From: Halobacillus salinus
GTDB lineage: Bacteria; Bacillota; Bacilli; Bacillales; Halobacillaceae
Direction: 5' to 3'
DNA: 64,000 bases
NCBI RefSeq assembly: GCF_004684905.1
Contig: NZ_SRJC01000006.1
Coordinates: 1 to 64,000, forward strand
The notes below the pieces were generated by a model, which was not told the origin of the DNA, ran no database searches, and was given only the letters and a program-made list of their open reading frames with translations. Below are positions 7,125-15,386 of the stretch, in pieces; the stretch's first letter is position 1; the number at the start of each line of letters is the position of its first letter. Made by a program: the position numbers and the translations under genes.

Positions 7125-7631
7125 TTAATCATCGTCCTTATCTTCTTTTTTCTCCAAAACCTCTCCCGTAGTGGCATCGATTTTCAGGTCGTATTCTTTC
7201 TGACCATCATTCATTTCGATCTCATAATACCCTTCGCCTTCGAGCTCAACCTTCACGATCTCAGCTTTCACTTGTTCTTTAGCGATTTTTTCGGCTTGCT
7301 CTTTGGACACTTCGACATTTTCCGGTTTCATCTCATCGCCTTCGCCCTCACGCTCGACTTTCAAGACTTCTCCAGTGTTTGCGTCCACTTCGACTTCCGC
7401 TTCTTTTCCTTCTATTTCATACACTTCTACGTTGTCCTCAAAGTCTTTATCCACTTCCTGAATCGTCAGCTCCCCGACTTCCTCCGTTGCAATCTTCTCC
7501 GCTTCTTTCTGAGAAATCGATACATCCTTTTCGCTGAAGCTGCTGTCCCCGGTCATCGCACTGACTCCGAATGCGCCTCCCAGCAAGACGACACCGACAA
7601 TTCCACCTATGATCCACTTTTTCTTCATCAT
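7125..7631 (-). CDS. PepSY-domain membrane-anchored protein (YkoI-like)
   Basis: A 168-residue protein with an N-terminal membrane helix (WIIGGIVGVVLLGGAFGVSA) and two PepSY repeats outside the cell. Each repeat has the SxxEAEKIA or SKEQAEKIAKEQV start and the DANTGEVL or DATTGEVL end. PepSY domains bind or inhibit extracellular proteases or act as periplasmic regulators. It is the last gene of a four-gene minus-strand set with response regulator, kinase and a second PepSY protein, the composition of B. subtilis ykoGHIJ. AAGGAGG precedes the two ATG codons. The mature part is very acidic. Confidence 0.85.
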   Translation of the reverse strand: MMKKKWIIGGIVGVVLLGGAFGVSAMTGDSSFSEKDVSISQKEAEKIATEEVGELTIQEVDKDFEDNVEVYEIEGKEAEVEVDANTGEVLKVEREGEGDEMKPENVEVSKEQAEKIAKEQVKAEIVKVELEGEGYYEIEMNDGQKEYDLKIDATTGEVLEKKEDKDDD

Positions 7632-7719
7632 TGCTTCCTCCTTCTGTTTGTTCTAATTACAGCTTAACCGCCTCAGATGAAAAACAAGGAAGAAGAAAAT
7701 GAGAGTTTGATGAGAATGA

Positions 7720-8223
7720 TCAATCGTCCCAACTGATTGATAACACTTCACCGGTTATGGCGTGGACTTGAACTGTCGCTTCCCGACCATCGCCGCGCTC
7801 GATCTCCACTAAGAATGCAGGAGCTTCACCAGAAGATTCATAATCGACATCCTCCAGTTCACCCTCTACTTCTCCTAGGGCGATCTCAGCCGCTTCCTGT
7901 TCTGTAATCGGCTGGCCAGACGGTTCTTCGGTAGAGGAATCAGAGTTCTCTTCCTGGGTCGATTGTCGCGTCATCCGAACAATCTCGCCACTTTCTTTCG
8001 ACACCTCGATGGCATAATCCCCAGTATCCAATTGGAGAGAAATCAAATAATAGTCATCTGTCTCCTCCATACCCAGCACTTCTCCATTGTATTGACTCTG
8101 AACTTGTTCTTTCACTTGATCTGCCGTCACAGCAGATGGACCTACCCATAACGACCAGCCTTGCCATAAAACAAGGACTGCCAACACTATAGCACCAGCG
8201 CCGATCACTATTTTTCCGTTCAT
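7720..8223 (-). CDS. PepSY-domain membrane-anchored protein (YkoJ-like)
   Basis: A 167-residue protein with one N-terminal membrane anchor (IVIGAGAIVLAVLVLWQGWSL) and PepSY-like halves. The first reads VTADQVKEQVQSQYNGEVL to EVSKESGEIVRMT; the second reads ITEQEAAEIALGEVEGE to VHAITGEVLSISWDD. A Ser/Glu-rich linker joins them. It lies 43 bp downstream of the histidine kinase and 88 bp upstream of the YkoI-like gene. By analogy with the B. subtilis operon it may modulate sensing at the membrane surface, but the exact role is unknown. Confidence 0.83.
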   Translation of the reverse strand: MNGKIVIGAGAIVLAVLVLWQGWSLWVGPSAVTADQVKEQVQSQYNGEVLGMEETDDYYLISLQLDTGDYAIEVSKESGEIVRMTRQSTQEENSDSSTEEPSGQPITEQEAAEIALGEVEGELEDVDYESSGEAPAFLVEIERGDGREATVQVHAITGEVLSISWDD

Positions 8224-8266
8224 CTATCTTCACCTCACGATGAGTATAACGCCTAATTATGAAAAT

Positions 8267-9619
8267 TCACTGAGAACGCGCAAATGTCACCGTCACGCTC
8301 GTCCCTTCCCCTTCGACACTTTGAAGGTCGATGGTGCCGCCTAAGACAGCAGCAAGGTCTTCCGCAAGGGCGAGTCCCAAACCAAAGCCACCCTCACTGC
8401 TCGTCCGAGATTCCGAGACTTGATAAAAGCGTTCAAACACATGAGGACGCTTCGAAGCAGGGATGCCGATTCCTTCATCAATAATCTCCATCCGCCACTG
8501 TCGTTCTTCTACTCCCGCAACGAGCTGAATCGCCCCATCGCTGTATTTTCTTGCATTATCCATGAAAATATAGAGCAGCTGCTTCAACTTGTCAGCATCG
8601 GTTTCGATCAGACCATCCTGCTTCACCTCAAGCACCACTTCCCGTTGATACGCTTTTTCAAAAGCCGTCACTACGCTTGAGAGCAAATCGGATAAAGCAT
8701 GCTGACTGACTTTTGTATCCCAATGTTCCTCCTGTCTTGCTAAGAGTAAGAGTTGTTGGGTCAGATCCTTCATGCGCAGGGCCTCCGAGTGGATTGCCTC
8801 GATCGATTCGTCAAATAGGGAAGCGTCCTGTAATCCGCGCCTTTTGAGGAGGTTCGAATACGATTCAATAATGGTGAGAGGGGTCTTCAATTCGTGCGAC
8901 GCATTCGAGATGAACTGTTCCTGTCGCCTGTAATTCAGCTCCAGTTGATCGATCATCCGGTTAAACGTCTCTTTCATCTGCTCCAATTCATCATTAGACG
9001 CTCCATCTGCTTCAATCCGGCGGAATTGCCCGCTACCTCTGATCTCCTCCATCGTCTGGATGAGAGAGGTAATCGGGTTTGTGATCACCTTTCCTAGCAG
9101 ACGAGCAGAAACAAACAGCGGGATGATAGCGATCAACGTCACAATCATCAGGACGAACCGGAGCAGTTGAAGCGTGCTCGCCTCAGAAGCCATCGTCTCC
9201 GTCAACTGCAACGAAGCCACTTCGCCATCTGACCAGACGACAGGTAGAGCTACGAAAGCATACGGTGTTCCATCAATCCGCGTCACTTCCGCCACTTCCC
9301 CTTCCAAGTATGTTGAAGGTTCTTCTGCAAGTTCAGGCAGACTTCCACCAGTCACGGTCGCAGCTTCTTCTCCGCTCTGAAGCACAATCTCGATCATGCC
9401 TCCTGGCGGCACGTAAGCGCGCAGTAGATCCTGAACCGGAAACCCGCCCTGCTCAGCCGCAACTCCTTCGAGTGCCTGCCGCGCTTCTTCTTTCGTCTGC
9501 TCTACCTCTGATTGAATAATAGACCGCTGAAAAGAAACATAAACAGCTGTATCAATCAAAACCAGCAGTAAAATCACTAATACAGTCGTATAGACGTGGA
9601 TTCTATTCGATAGTTTCAT
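8267..9619 (-). CDS. ykoH: Sensor histidine kinase (YkoH-like)
   Basis: A 450-residue kinase. It has a first membrane helix near residues 8-28, an extracellular loop of about 130 residues, a second helix near LLRFVLMIVTLIAIIPLFVSA, and a HAMP region. The HisKA box is SNASHELKTPLTII with the phospho-accepting His, and the catalytic part carries DNARKYSDG (N box), DEGIGIP (G1) and GFGLGLALA. It phosphorylates the response regulator encoded just upstream, with a 4-bp overlap. Linkage to two PepSY proteins supports YkoH kinship. The signal is unknown, and the acidic loop suggests an ionic or cell-surface cue. Confidence 0.88.
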   Translation of the reverse strand: MKLSNRIHVYTTVLVILLLVLIDTAVYVSFQRSIIQSEVEQTKEEARQALEGVAAEQGGFPVQDLLRAYVPPGGMIEIVLQSGEEAATVTGGSLPELAEEPSTYLEGEVAEVTRIDGTPYAFVALPVVWSDGEVASLQLTETMASEASTLQLLRFVLMIVTLIAIIPLFVSARLLGKVITNPITSLIQTMEEIRGSGQFRRIEADGASNDELEQMKETFNRMIDQLELNYRRQEQFISNASHELKTPLTIIESYSNLLKRRGLQDASLFDESIEAIHSEALRMKDLTQQLLLLARQEEHWDTKVSQHALSDLLSSVVTAFEKAYQREVVLEVKQDGLIETDADKLKQLLYIFMDNARKYSDGAIQLVAGVEERQWRMEIIDEGIGIPASKRPHVFERFYQVSESRTSSEGGFGLGLALAEDLAAVLGGTIDLQSVEGEGTSVTVTFARSQ

Positions 9620-10302
9620 CGCGGATCCTTCAACACGTAGCCGACGCCACGAACCGTGTGGATCAGCGTAGGATCATAGCCTTTATCGATTTTGTTACGC
9701 AAATATCGGACATAGACATCGACAATGTTCGAATCCCCGTAATAATCATAACCCCACACTAAATCGAGCAATTGCTGACGCTCCAAGACGTGGCGCTCAT
9801 TTTTCATGAACGTAACGAGCAGATTGAACTCTGTCGCCGTCAAAGAAATCGGCTCGTCCCCGCGGAACACTTCATGCGTTCCTTCATCCACTTTCAAATC
9901 CGCGACCCGGAGGACAGCCTCGTCTTTCGGTCGCGTCAGTCGAAGTGCTGCCCGTATCCGAGCCAACAACTCCTCCATCTGGAACGGCTTCGTAATATAA
10001 TCGTTCGCTCCAAGATCAAGCGTCGTCACTTTATCATCCAGGGCATCTTTCGCCGTCAGCATGATCACTTTCGTGTCCTCGTCTCCAGAACGGATTCTGC
10101 GAAGGACGTCCACTCCGTTCATACCTGGAAGCATGACATCAAGCAGCACGAGGTCCCATGCGCGGCTCCTGAACTTTTCTAACCCTTCGAATCCATCAGC
10201 CGCCTTCACTACCTCATAGCCTTCAAACTGCAATTCCAACTCCAAGACACGTGCGATCTTTTCTTCGTCTTCAATGACCAAGATCACTGGCTTCATCATC
10301 AC
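9616..10302 (-). CDS. ykoG: OmpR-family response regulator (YkoG-like)
   Basis: A 228-residue regulator. The receiver domain starts PVILVIEDEEKIA, has the phosphorylation Asp in WDLVLLDVMLPG, and the conserved Lys in DYITKPF. The C-terminal winged helix includes LTATEFNLLVTFMKN and ends RGVGYVLKDPR. The start is one of GTG-ATG-ATG at 10302-10294, after AGAGGGGGG; the first is listed. It is the first large gene of the four-gene operon and is preceded by a tiny lipoprotein-like ORF. It would activate its own operon if it behaves like relatives. Confidence 0.9.
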   Translation of the reverse strand: MMMKPVILVIEDEEKIARVLELELQFEGYEVVKAADGFEGLEKFRSRAWDLVLLDVMLPGMNGVDVLRRIRSGDEDTKVIMLTAKDALDDKVTTLDLGANDYITKPFQMEELLARIRAALRLTRPKDEAVLRVADLKVDEGTHEVFRGDEPISLTATEFNLLVTFMKNERHVLERQQLLDLVWGYDYYGDSNIVDVYVRYLRNKIDKGYDPTLIHTVRGVGYVLKDPR

Positions 10303-10376
10303 TGATTCCCCCCCTCTTTCGATGCATCGTTACCGTTCAAATAGCTCATAGCTACCGTTATCTTTCTCAGCCAACA

Positions 10377-10463
10377 TTACCGCCACTTCCCCTCTGGCTC
10401 TGTAGGTTCGGATTGGCACCCTATCAATAAAAAAAGAAAGAATGGAATCAGCAGCTGTTTCAT
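10377..10463 (-). CDS. Tiny lipoprotein ORF, apparently frame-shifted
   Basis: On the minus strand GAAAGAGGTGATCGC stands before ATG at 10463 and a 28-residue ORF starting MKQLLIPFFLFLLIGCQSEP. That is a complete lipoprotein signal peptide with lipobox LIGC (Cys16). A plus-one shift at the G-run (10389-10392) would carry the frame on through EVAVMLAEKDNGSYELFER to a stop at 10330, giving about 44 residues. So either a 28-residue peptide is made, or a small lipoprotein has been broken by one base (or a sequence error). It lies 160 bp upstream of ykoG on the same strand. Function unknown. Confidence 0.6.
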   Translation of the reverse strand: MKQLLIPFFLFLLIGCQSEPTEPEGKWR

Positions 10464-10514
10464 GCGATCACCTCTTTCTTTTTTTATTCGAGAAGGAAGA
10501 TGTGCTTCCTTCTG

Positions 10515-11261
10515 TTAGGAACTGAAAATATAGCGTTTCTTCCTTTTGAACAACCGGATGATGACAAACACCGTTATGAGGGCAGCAGCAACATACGCCA
10601 CCGCAACAACTGCCGCAACCCCTTGATCCGCATTGCGCACACCGATGCCGATGAAGGCCCAAATGAATACGAGCGGATAAATTCGGTCGTGCTCGTTGAA
10701 CAATACGATAAGCGCTAGGACCGTAGCTACCCCAATAAGAAGCATGGTCCATACGCTGGCCGAGATTCCCCAGCCGTTCCATTCGATATAGGTAAGAAAA
10801 TAACTGATGTTCGCAATGGTCGCGACACTGATCCAGCCAAGGTAGACAGAGAAAGGCAGCCGGTCAAAGAACGAGGCATCCCACTCTTTCAACTGGACGT
10901 ATAGACGGATCAACGTCCCTAGTAAACCAAGCATGACGAGAACTGATACCGCAAAGAACTCGTAGTGCCACATGAAAATCCACAAGCTGTTCAAGAGACA
11001 GCTGATGACGAACAATGTCCGGGTATTCCTGTACACCATCTTATTCCGCCGGGACTTCGGAATCTGACGGACAATCCATATTCCGAGCAGCAAGTAAATC
11101 AATCCCCAAATACTGAAGACGTACGCTGCAGGAGTAAAGAGAACATTTATTTTATTCGATATTTCCCCCGTCGTCTGACCGTTCAACGGCAGGATATTAG
11201 CAAGAGCATTAACAGTTAGTACGATGATATAGGCAATGATGGCCGTGACTAATTTTCCCAT
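10515..11261 (-). CDS. TspO/MBR-related tryptophan-rich membrane protein
   Basis: A 248-residue integral membrane protein with about seven helices. FTPAAYVFSIWGLIYLLLGIWIV is the signature start of the tryptophan-rich sensory (TspO/MBR-related) family in Firmicutes, followed by NSLWIFMWHYE and LGWISVATIANISYFL. TspO proteins bind porphyrins and other hydrophobic ligands; whether this longer relative does so is unknown. AAAGGGG precedes the ATG. It is probably transcribed alone, since another minus-strand unit with its own terminator lies upstream. Confidence 0.75.
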   Translation of the reverse strand: MGKLVTAIIAYIIVLTVNALANILPLNGQTTGEISNKINVLFTPAAYVFSIWGLIYLLLGIWIVRQIPKSRRNKMVYRNTRTLFVISCLLNSLWIFMWHYEFFAVSVLVMLGLLGTLIRLYVQLKEWDASFFDRLPFSVYLGWISVATIANISYFLTYIEWNGWGISASVWTMLLIGVATVLALIVLFNEHDRIYPLVFIWAFIGIGVRNADQGVAAVVAVAYVAAALITVFVIIRLFKRKKRYIFSS

Positions 11262-11325
11262 GGTTATCCCCTTTTCTATTCTTTTACTCCTTACTATTCC
11301 TTTTCACAACAAATTCCAATCATAA

Positions 11326-11360
11326 AAAAAGTGACTCTTTGAATTAGAGTCACTTTGACG
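11326..11360 (-). terminator. Terminator of the four-helix membrane protein gene
   Basis: On the minus strand AAAGTGACTCT-AATTCA-AAGAGTCACTTT is followed by a T-run. Confidence 0.85.
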
Positions 11361-11368
11361 ATGGTGCA

Positions 11369-11803
11369 TTATGCTCTTTTATAAGCCTCCAGGAAAGCAG
11401 CTGCCAAAAAGGTGAAGGCACCCCATAAGATCCAAGCCGCTCCTAATCCGACATCTTCCCACTGGTTTCCATACAAAGGCGTAAACCAAGTAATCGCAAT
11501 GCCGTCGCTGAAGGTCGCTACTCCAAGACCGAAAGCAACCCCCGGTACAATCTGTTCTATCTCCAATTTACAAAAGGAAATCATGAACTTCACACCAACC
11601 CAAGCGACCGCGATCCCTAATGCGAAGGCAAAGATGCTTGCGACCGGACCGAACAATCCGACTTGAGCTCCGAACTTGACCGTCATGGCGCCTAAAAACC
11701 AAAACCCAAGTCCCAACATCGTCAATAACCCTGTCTGCTTCTTGGTGAAAGGAAACCTTCCTGCTCCGGTTACTTGATTCTTTCTTACATCCGCTTGTCT
11801 CAT
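11369..11803 (-). CDS. Four-helix membrane protein, probable target of the divergent TetR regulator
   Basis: About 144 residues with four membrane segments: LLTMLGLGFWFLGAMTVKFG, FGPVASIFAFALGIAVAWVGVKF, IVPGVAFGLGVATFSDGIAITWF and GLGAAWILWGAFTFLAAAF. I do not recognise the family. The frame opens at a TTG (11830) that would put the start almost in the operator; the ATG at 11803, behind GGTGGG, is more plausible, and a GTG at 11809 is also possible. The divergent TetR gene and two shared palindromes in the 70-bp gap indicate that this protein is what the TetR regulator controls. A transport or efflux role is only a guess. Confidence 0.7.
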   Translation of the reverse strand: MRQADVRKNQVTGAGRFPFTKKQTGLLTMLGLGFWFLGAMTVKFGAQVGLFGPVASIFAFALGIAVAWVGVKFMISFCKLEIEQIVPGVAFGLGVATFSDGIAITWFTPLYGNQWEDVGLGAAWILWGAFTFLAAAFLEAYKRA

Positions 11804-11834
11804 CTCCACGGATCCCACCGCCTCTCCCAATTTA

Positions 11835-11875
11835 TGTAGCGGTTGCTACATAAATAAAATGTAGCATATACTACA
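11835..11875. promoter_or_regulatory. Two TetR-type operators overlapping the divergent promoter
   Basis: TGTAGC-GGTT-GCTACA (11835-11850) and TGTAGCATATACTACA (11860-11875) are near-identical 16-bp palindromes, 25 bp centre to centre. On the plus strand TTGCTA and TATACT, 18 bp apart, form a promoter for the TetR gene that lies inside these operators, so autorepression is likely. Confidence 0.8.
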
Positions 11876-11900
11876 CAAAAAGACAACGAGGAAGATGATT

Positions 11901-12437
11901 ATGAAAAAAGGTGAAATGAAAAAGCAAGCACATATCGAAAGCATGAAGCACTATATTCTCGAAAACGGCTTAACCAAAGCAAGCCTCCGCAACCTTGCCA
12001 AGGCTTCTGGGACAAGCGATAGAATGCTGCTTCATTATTTCCAAGATAAAGAAGACCTGATGACAGAAGTCCTTCAAGCGATTACACAGGACCTGATTGA
12101 TCTATTAAAGGCAAATCAAACCGAGCCCCTTCCCTTGAACGTATTGGTTCCTCACTTAGGAAAAATGTTGAAGGAACCAGCAGTAAAGCCTTACTTGAGA
12201 CTTTGGCTTGAGCTGATGGCAGAAGCCTCTAAAAAGGAAGAGCCATATTACTCGGCAGCAAGGAAAATTGCCGCAAGTTTCAAAGCTTTCTATAGAGAAG
12301 TGCTACTTGTACAAAAGGAAGAGTCGAAAGAGAAAATGGACGCTCTTGCTTTAGTGATGGTGGAAGGGCTCGTTCTAATGGATGCCCTTGATTTTGATGA
12401 GGATATCAACCTTGCGTTGCAGGCATTAAGTAAATAG
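11901..12437 (+). CDS. TetR/AcrR-family transcriptional regulator
   Basis: A 178-residue TetR protein. The N-terminal helix-turn-helix reads LTKASLRNLAKASGTSDRMLLHYFQDKEDLMTEV, with the usual tyrosine-phenylalanine position given as HYF. The rest is the helical ligand-binding and dimer domain. Two ATGs (11895, 11901) are possible; the second is at proper distance from GAGG and is used here. It is divergent from a four-helix membrane protein, with twin operators between, so it most likely represses both genes until a ligand binds. Ligand unknown. Confidence 0.88.
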   Translation: MKKGEMKKQAHIESMKHYILENGLTKASLRNLAKASGTSDRMLLHYFQDKEDLMTEVLQAITQDLIDLLKANQTEPLPLNVLVPHLGKMLKEPAVKPYLRLWLELMAEASKKEEPYYSAARKIAASFKAFYREVLLVQKEESKEKMDALALVMVEGLVLMDALDFDEDINLALQALSK

Positions 12438-12442
12438 ATTTT

Positions 12443-12476
12443 AAAAAAAGTCGTCCATATATGGACGACTTTTTTA
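12443..12476. terminator. Bidirectional terminator between TetR and ohrR
   Basis: AAAAAAAGTCGTCCATA-TATGGACGACTTTTTT is a fully symmetric hairpin with A- and T-runs on both sides. It serves the convergent TetR and ohrR genes. Confidence 0.9.
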
Positions 12477-12920
12477 TCATTCTTGATTCTTTTGATGAAC
12501 ACGTTCCAGCGTCTTCCCTAGAGAAGCCTTAAATTGTACCAGTTCCTCTTCCTCCATCCCGAGCTGCTCCACCAGCTGAAACGGGATCGTGGAAGCCTCT
12601 TTCTCCGCTTCTTTGCCTTGGTCGGTCAGGGAAATGATGACGCTCCGCTCGTCTTTTGGAGAACGATGGCGATACAACAATCCGGCCGTCTCCATCCGTT
12701 TCAACATCGGGGTAAGTGTTCCGGAATCAAGGTAGAGCCTCTGCCCCATCTCTTTCACCGTAATCGATTCCTCCTCCCACAATACGAGAAGAACCAAGTA
12801 TTGCGGATAGGTCACATCTAATTTTTCTAACAGCGGTTTGTACAATTTCGTCATCTCACGCGCCGCTGCATATATGGAAAAACAAATCTGATTTTCTAAC
12901 TTCAAATGCTCTTCAGCCAT
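12477..12920 (-). CDS. ohrR: OhrR, MarR-family peroxide sensor
   Basis: A 147-residue MarR-type protein. The redox Cys is Cys13 in ENQICFSIYAAAREM, matching Cys15 of B. subtilis OhrR. TYPQYLVLLVLWE, LYLDSGTLTPMLKRME and the wing RSPKDERSVIISLT follow the family closely. Oxidation of this Cys by organic hydroperoxides releases OhrR from DNA. The frame extends to 12953, but AAGGAGAG stands before ATG at 12920 and homology begins there. It is divergent from ohr, and an OhrR-type operator lies in the gap. Confidence 0.93.
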   Translation of the reverse strand: MAEEHLKLENQICFSIYAAAREMTKLYKPLLEKLDVTYPQYLVLLVLWEEESITVKEMGQRLYLDSGTLTPMLKRMETAGLLYRHRSPKDERSVIISLTDQGKEAEKEASTIPFQLVEQLGMEEEELVQFKASLGKTLERVHQKNQE

Positions 12921-13027
12921 CCCGATCTCTCCTTCTATTCCAAGTGTACCCAAACTTTCTATCGATCACAACAACTCACTACCAAAGCGTTTTGCTTTGA
13001 CATCTTAATCAGGTTGTTGTAAATTAG

Positions 13028-13050
13028 ATTGTGCACAATTAAATTATACA
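13028..13050 (+). promoter_or_regulatory. OhrR operator upstream of ohr
   Basis: ACAATTAAATTATACA (13035-13050) closely follows the B. subtilis ohrA operator TACAATTAAATTGTATA. A second palindrome, ATTGTGCACAAT, overlaps it at 13028-13039. Confidence 0.75.
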
Positions 13051-13076
13051 AAATTAATAAAGGGAGATGAATCATA

Positions 13077-13499
13077 ATGGAAAAAGCATTGTACACTGCG
13101 AAAGCAACCGCTCAAGGAGGACGCCAAGGGACGGTAACATCCAGTGACGGCACGATCGACTTCGAACTGTCGATGCCGAAATCTCTAGGCGGTCAGGAAA
13201 AAGAGGGCGCAACCAACCCGGAACAGCTATTCGCAGCCGGCTATTCTGCCTGCTTCGACAGTGCCCTTCAACTCGTAGCCTCCCAAGCGAAGAAATCGAT
13301 TGAATCTGTCATTTCTGCAAATGTCAGCATCGGCAAAGAAGGCCACGGTTTCGGACTCGCTGTTCAACTCGACGTCGAGATCCAAGGCGTTTCCCAGGAA
13401 GAAGCAGAAGAACTCACACACAAAGCGCACCAAGTCTGCCCTTACTCCAATGCAACACGCGGCAACATCGAAGTGACGTTGAACACAACAGCTAAATAA
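13077..13499 (+). CDS. ohr: Organic hydroperoxide resistance protein (Ohr)
   Basis: A 140-residue Ohr/OsmC peroxidase. The two catalytic cysteines are Cys59 in AAGYSACFDSALQ and Cys121 in HQVCPYSNATRGN, both with typical surroundings. The enzyme reduces organic hydroperoxides in the cytoplasm using lipoyl-linked or other dithiols. GGGAGATG precedes the ATG. It is divergent from ohrR and has the OhrR operator upstream, so induction by organic peroxides is expected. Full length; nothing unusual. Confidence 0.96.
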   Translation: MEKALYTAKATAQGGRQGTVTSSDGTIDFELSMPKSLGGQEKEGATNPEQLFAAGYSACFDSALQLVASQAKKSIESVISANVSIGKEGHGFGLAVQLDVEIQGVSQEEAEELTHKAHQVCPYSNATRGNIEVTLNTTAK

Positions 13500-13508
13500 G
13501 CATAGGAA

Positions 13509-13541
13509 AACGCTCGGAATCCTAGATTCCGAGCGTTTTAT
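13509..13541 (+). terminator. Terminator of ohr
   Basis: AACGCTCGGAATC-CTA-GATTCCGAGCGTT is a 13-bp hairpin followed by TTATCTT on the plus strand. Confidence 0.85.
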
Positions 13542-13566
13542 CTTCCCTTTTTTATAGAATTGGCTT

Positions 13567-13745
13567 TCAAAATGTCACCTAGAACGCCTCTCTCTTCCCT
13601 TTTCCCAATGCATTACGTCGCAAAGGGCAGAGAACAAGCCACTCACGGACATTTCCAGCTCTCTCACGTTTCAAAAAGGCAGATAGAGAACTCTTCTCTT
13701 CCCTTTTGCCACTACATTCTATGAAAAAAGGCAGAGAGCCGCCTC
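13567..13745. repeat. 52-bp-period intergenic array, locus 2 (about 3.5 units)
   Basis: Left-arm anchors lie at 13573 (TGTCAC), 13625 (GGGCAG), 13677 and 13729 (AGGCAG), all 52 bp apart. Right arms of the form CTCTTCCCTTTT or GACATTT follow about 22-27 bp after the anchors. The array fills the gap between ohr and the ABC permease gene. Confidence 0.85.
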
Positions 13746-13748
13746 AAG

Positions 13749-14450
13749 TTACTCATCAAACGAACGCTTTTGATACAACCATAACGTCACAACCACCACA
13801 AGAGCCGTCCAACCGATCATCCACCCAATAGCTGCGACGATCGTGCTCGTATCAGATGCTTGAAATAGCTGCTCAAACTGATAGTTCGGCATCCATTCAA
13901 CTACCTTGAACCAGGCATATTCATCCATCAGATCGCGAAACATCGTTCCCATTCCTAATATGAAGATAACCGGTAAGATGAAGATAGAGGACTCCATTAA
14001 CGATTTAGACAATAATCCAACCAGAGTACCTAGCGTGATGTAAAAAATCGTCATGATAATAAAGCCGATCCATGCTGCAGAAGGGATCGTCATCGGTCCA
14101 TCGAAAAATTCCAAACTGACCACGAAAACGACGACGCTGCAAAGTACAGATAGTACGCTTTTGCCTGTCAGTATTTCAAGCGTTGTAGCGGGCGACAGCA
14201 TCAGCCCTCTTAACGTGCCGTTCTCCTTTTCCTCCGCAATAATCGCAGATTGGATATACGTGCCGACCGTCGCGAATGTCATATTCACCATCAAAGGAAG
14301 GAAATAGGCCGAATCCATCCCACTTCCTCTTCCAAGCATGAAAGCATAGAAAAGCGGAAGCAGGAATGTCGTCGATACGTACAGGTTCTTCGTTAAGTCT
14401 TTGAAATCTTTTGTGAAAATGGCGTAAATCCGCTGAATCGATGTGATCAT
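13749..14450 (-). CDS. ABC-2 type transporter permease
   Basis: A 233-residue membrane protein with six membrane segments, in the ABC-2 exporter permease pattern. It starts with a short cytoplasmic stretch (QRIYAIFTKDFKDLTKNLYV), then STTFLLPLFYAFMLGRGSG. The conserved AEEKENGTLRGLMLSPATTLEILTGK segment, the amphipathic linker of ABC-2 permeases, is clear. It overlaps the upstream ATPase gene by 4 bp, so the two subunits are made together as one exporter. The cargo could be a drug, peptide or lipid and is unknown. Confidence 0.88.
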   Translation of the reverse strand: MITSIQRIYAIFTKDFKDLTKNLYVSTTFLLPLFYAFMLGRGSGMDSAYFLPLMVNMTFATVGTYIQSAIIAEEKENGTLRGLMLSPATTLEILTGKSVLSVLCSVVVFVVSLEFFDGPMTIPSAAWIGFIIMTIFYITLGTLVGLLSKSLMESSIFILPVIFILGMGTMFRDLMDEYAWFKVVEWMPNYQFEQLFQASDTSTIVAAIGWMIGWTALVVVVTLWLYQKRSFDE

Positions 14451-15286
14451 GCTAGGTTCCTCCCTGTCACTTGAATGAAGACTTGCCCGAGCGTCGGCTC
14501 ATCTGTATGAATAGATACAATTTGGTCATTCACCATGTAGTCGTGAATCGCTTTGGCACTTTCGCGTGCGTTCTCGAACGTCACGACCTGGCCACCTTTC
14601 AGTTCGATCGTAATGATTGGATCGGAGAAGCGTTGGCAAAGCGATACAGGGGCGCCTTCTTCTACAATCCGCCCTCCGTTCAGAAGTGCTACACGATCGC
14701 ATAGCGTTTCCGCTTCTTGCATATCGTGTGTCGTCAAGAAAATCGTCGTGCCGTTCGCTTTCAACTGCCTCAACCCTTCATGGATGCGTTCTTTATTGAT
14801 CGGGTCGAGCGCAGCCGTCGGTTCGTCCAGAAATAATAAGTCGGGTTCGTGTAACAGCGCTCTTGCAAGCAGAACGCGCTGCTTCATTCCTTTAGAGAGC
14901 GTAGCGGTTTTTTTCTTCTCTACTCCTTCTAAGTTAACGATCTCCAATACTTCTTTCACTCTGCGTATCGGCACCCGATACAAGCTTCTATAAAGGTTCA
15001 AGTTGTCTAGTACTGTGAGTCTTGGATACAAATTGCTATTATCCGTCATGATGCCGATTCGCTGAAGTAGATCCGGACGGGTTACGTTACTCACGTCTTG
15101 ACCAAATACTTCGACGTGCCCTCTATCCGGCTTCAGCTGTCCTGTCAGCATCTTGATTGTCGTCGTCTTCCCCGATCCACTCGGCCCTAAAAATCCGAAG
15201 ATCTCTCCTTTATCTACCTGAAACTCCAACCCATCCAACGCCGCTTTACCATCAAACGATTTATACACCTTTTCTAAACGGATCAT
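14447..15286 (-). CDS. ABC transporter ATP-binding protein
   Basis: A 279-residue ATPase with all catalytic motifs: Walker A GPSGSGKTT, signature LSKGMKQRVLLARAL, Walker B LLFLDEPTAALDP and the switch His in TTHDMQEAE. A C-terminal extension of about 65 residues follows the core. It pairs with the ABC-2 permease just downstream. About 100 bp upstream is the gene for a degenerate ATPase fused to a LytTR DNA-binding domain, the likely regulator of this exporter. Confidence 0.92.
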   Translation of the reverse strand: MIRLEKVYKSFDGKAALDGLEFQVDKGEIFGFLGPSGSGKTTTIKMLTGQLKPDRGHVEVFGQDVSNVTRPDLLQRIGIMTDNSNLYPRLTVLDNLNLYRSLYRVPIRRVKEVLEIVNLEGVEKKKTATLSKGMKQRVLLARALLHEPDLLFLDEPTAALDPINKERIHEGLRQLKANGTTIFLTTHDMQEAETLCDRVALLNGGRIVEEGAPVSLCQRFSDPIITIELKGGQVVTFENARESAKAIHDYMVNDQIVSIHTDEPTLGQVFIQVTGRNLA

Positions 15287-15386
15287 CGTTTTCCCTCCTG
15301 TCGTTTCTTCCCATCAAGCGTATCGGATTCAATCGGGCTGCGCCGCTGTTTCCCGATGAGAGGAGGGTAAAAAGCGTTGAATGGAG

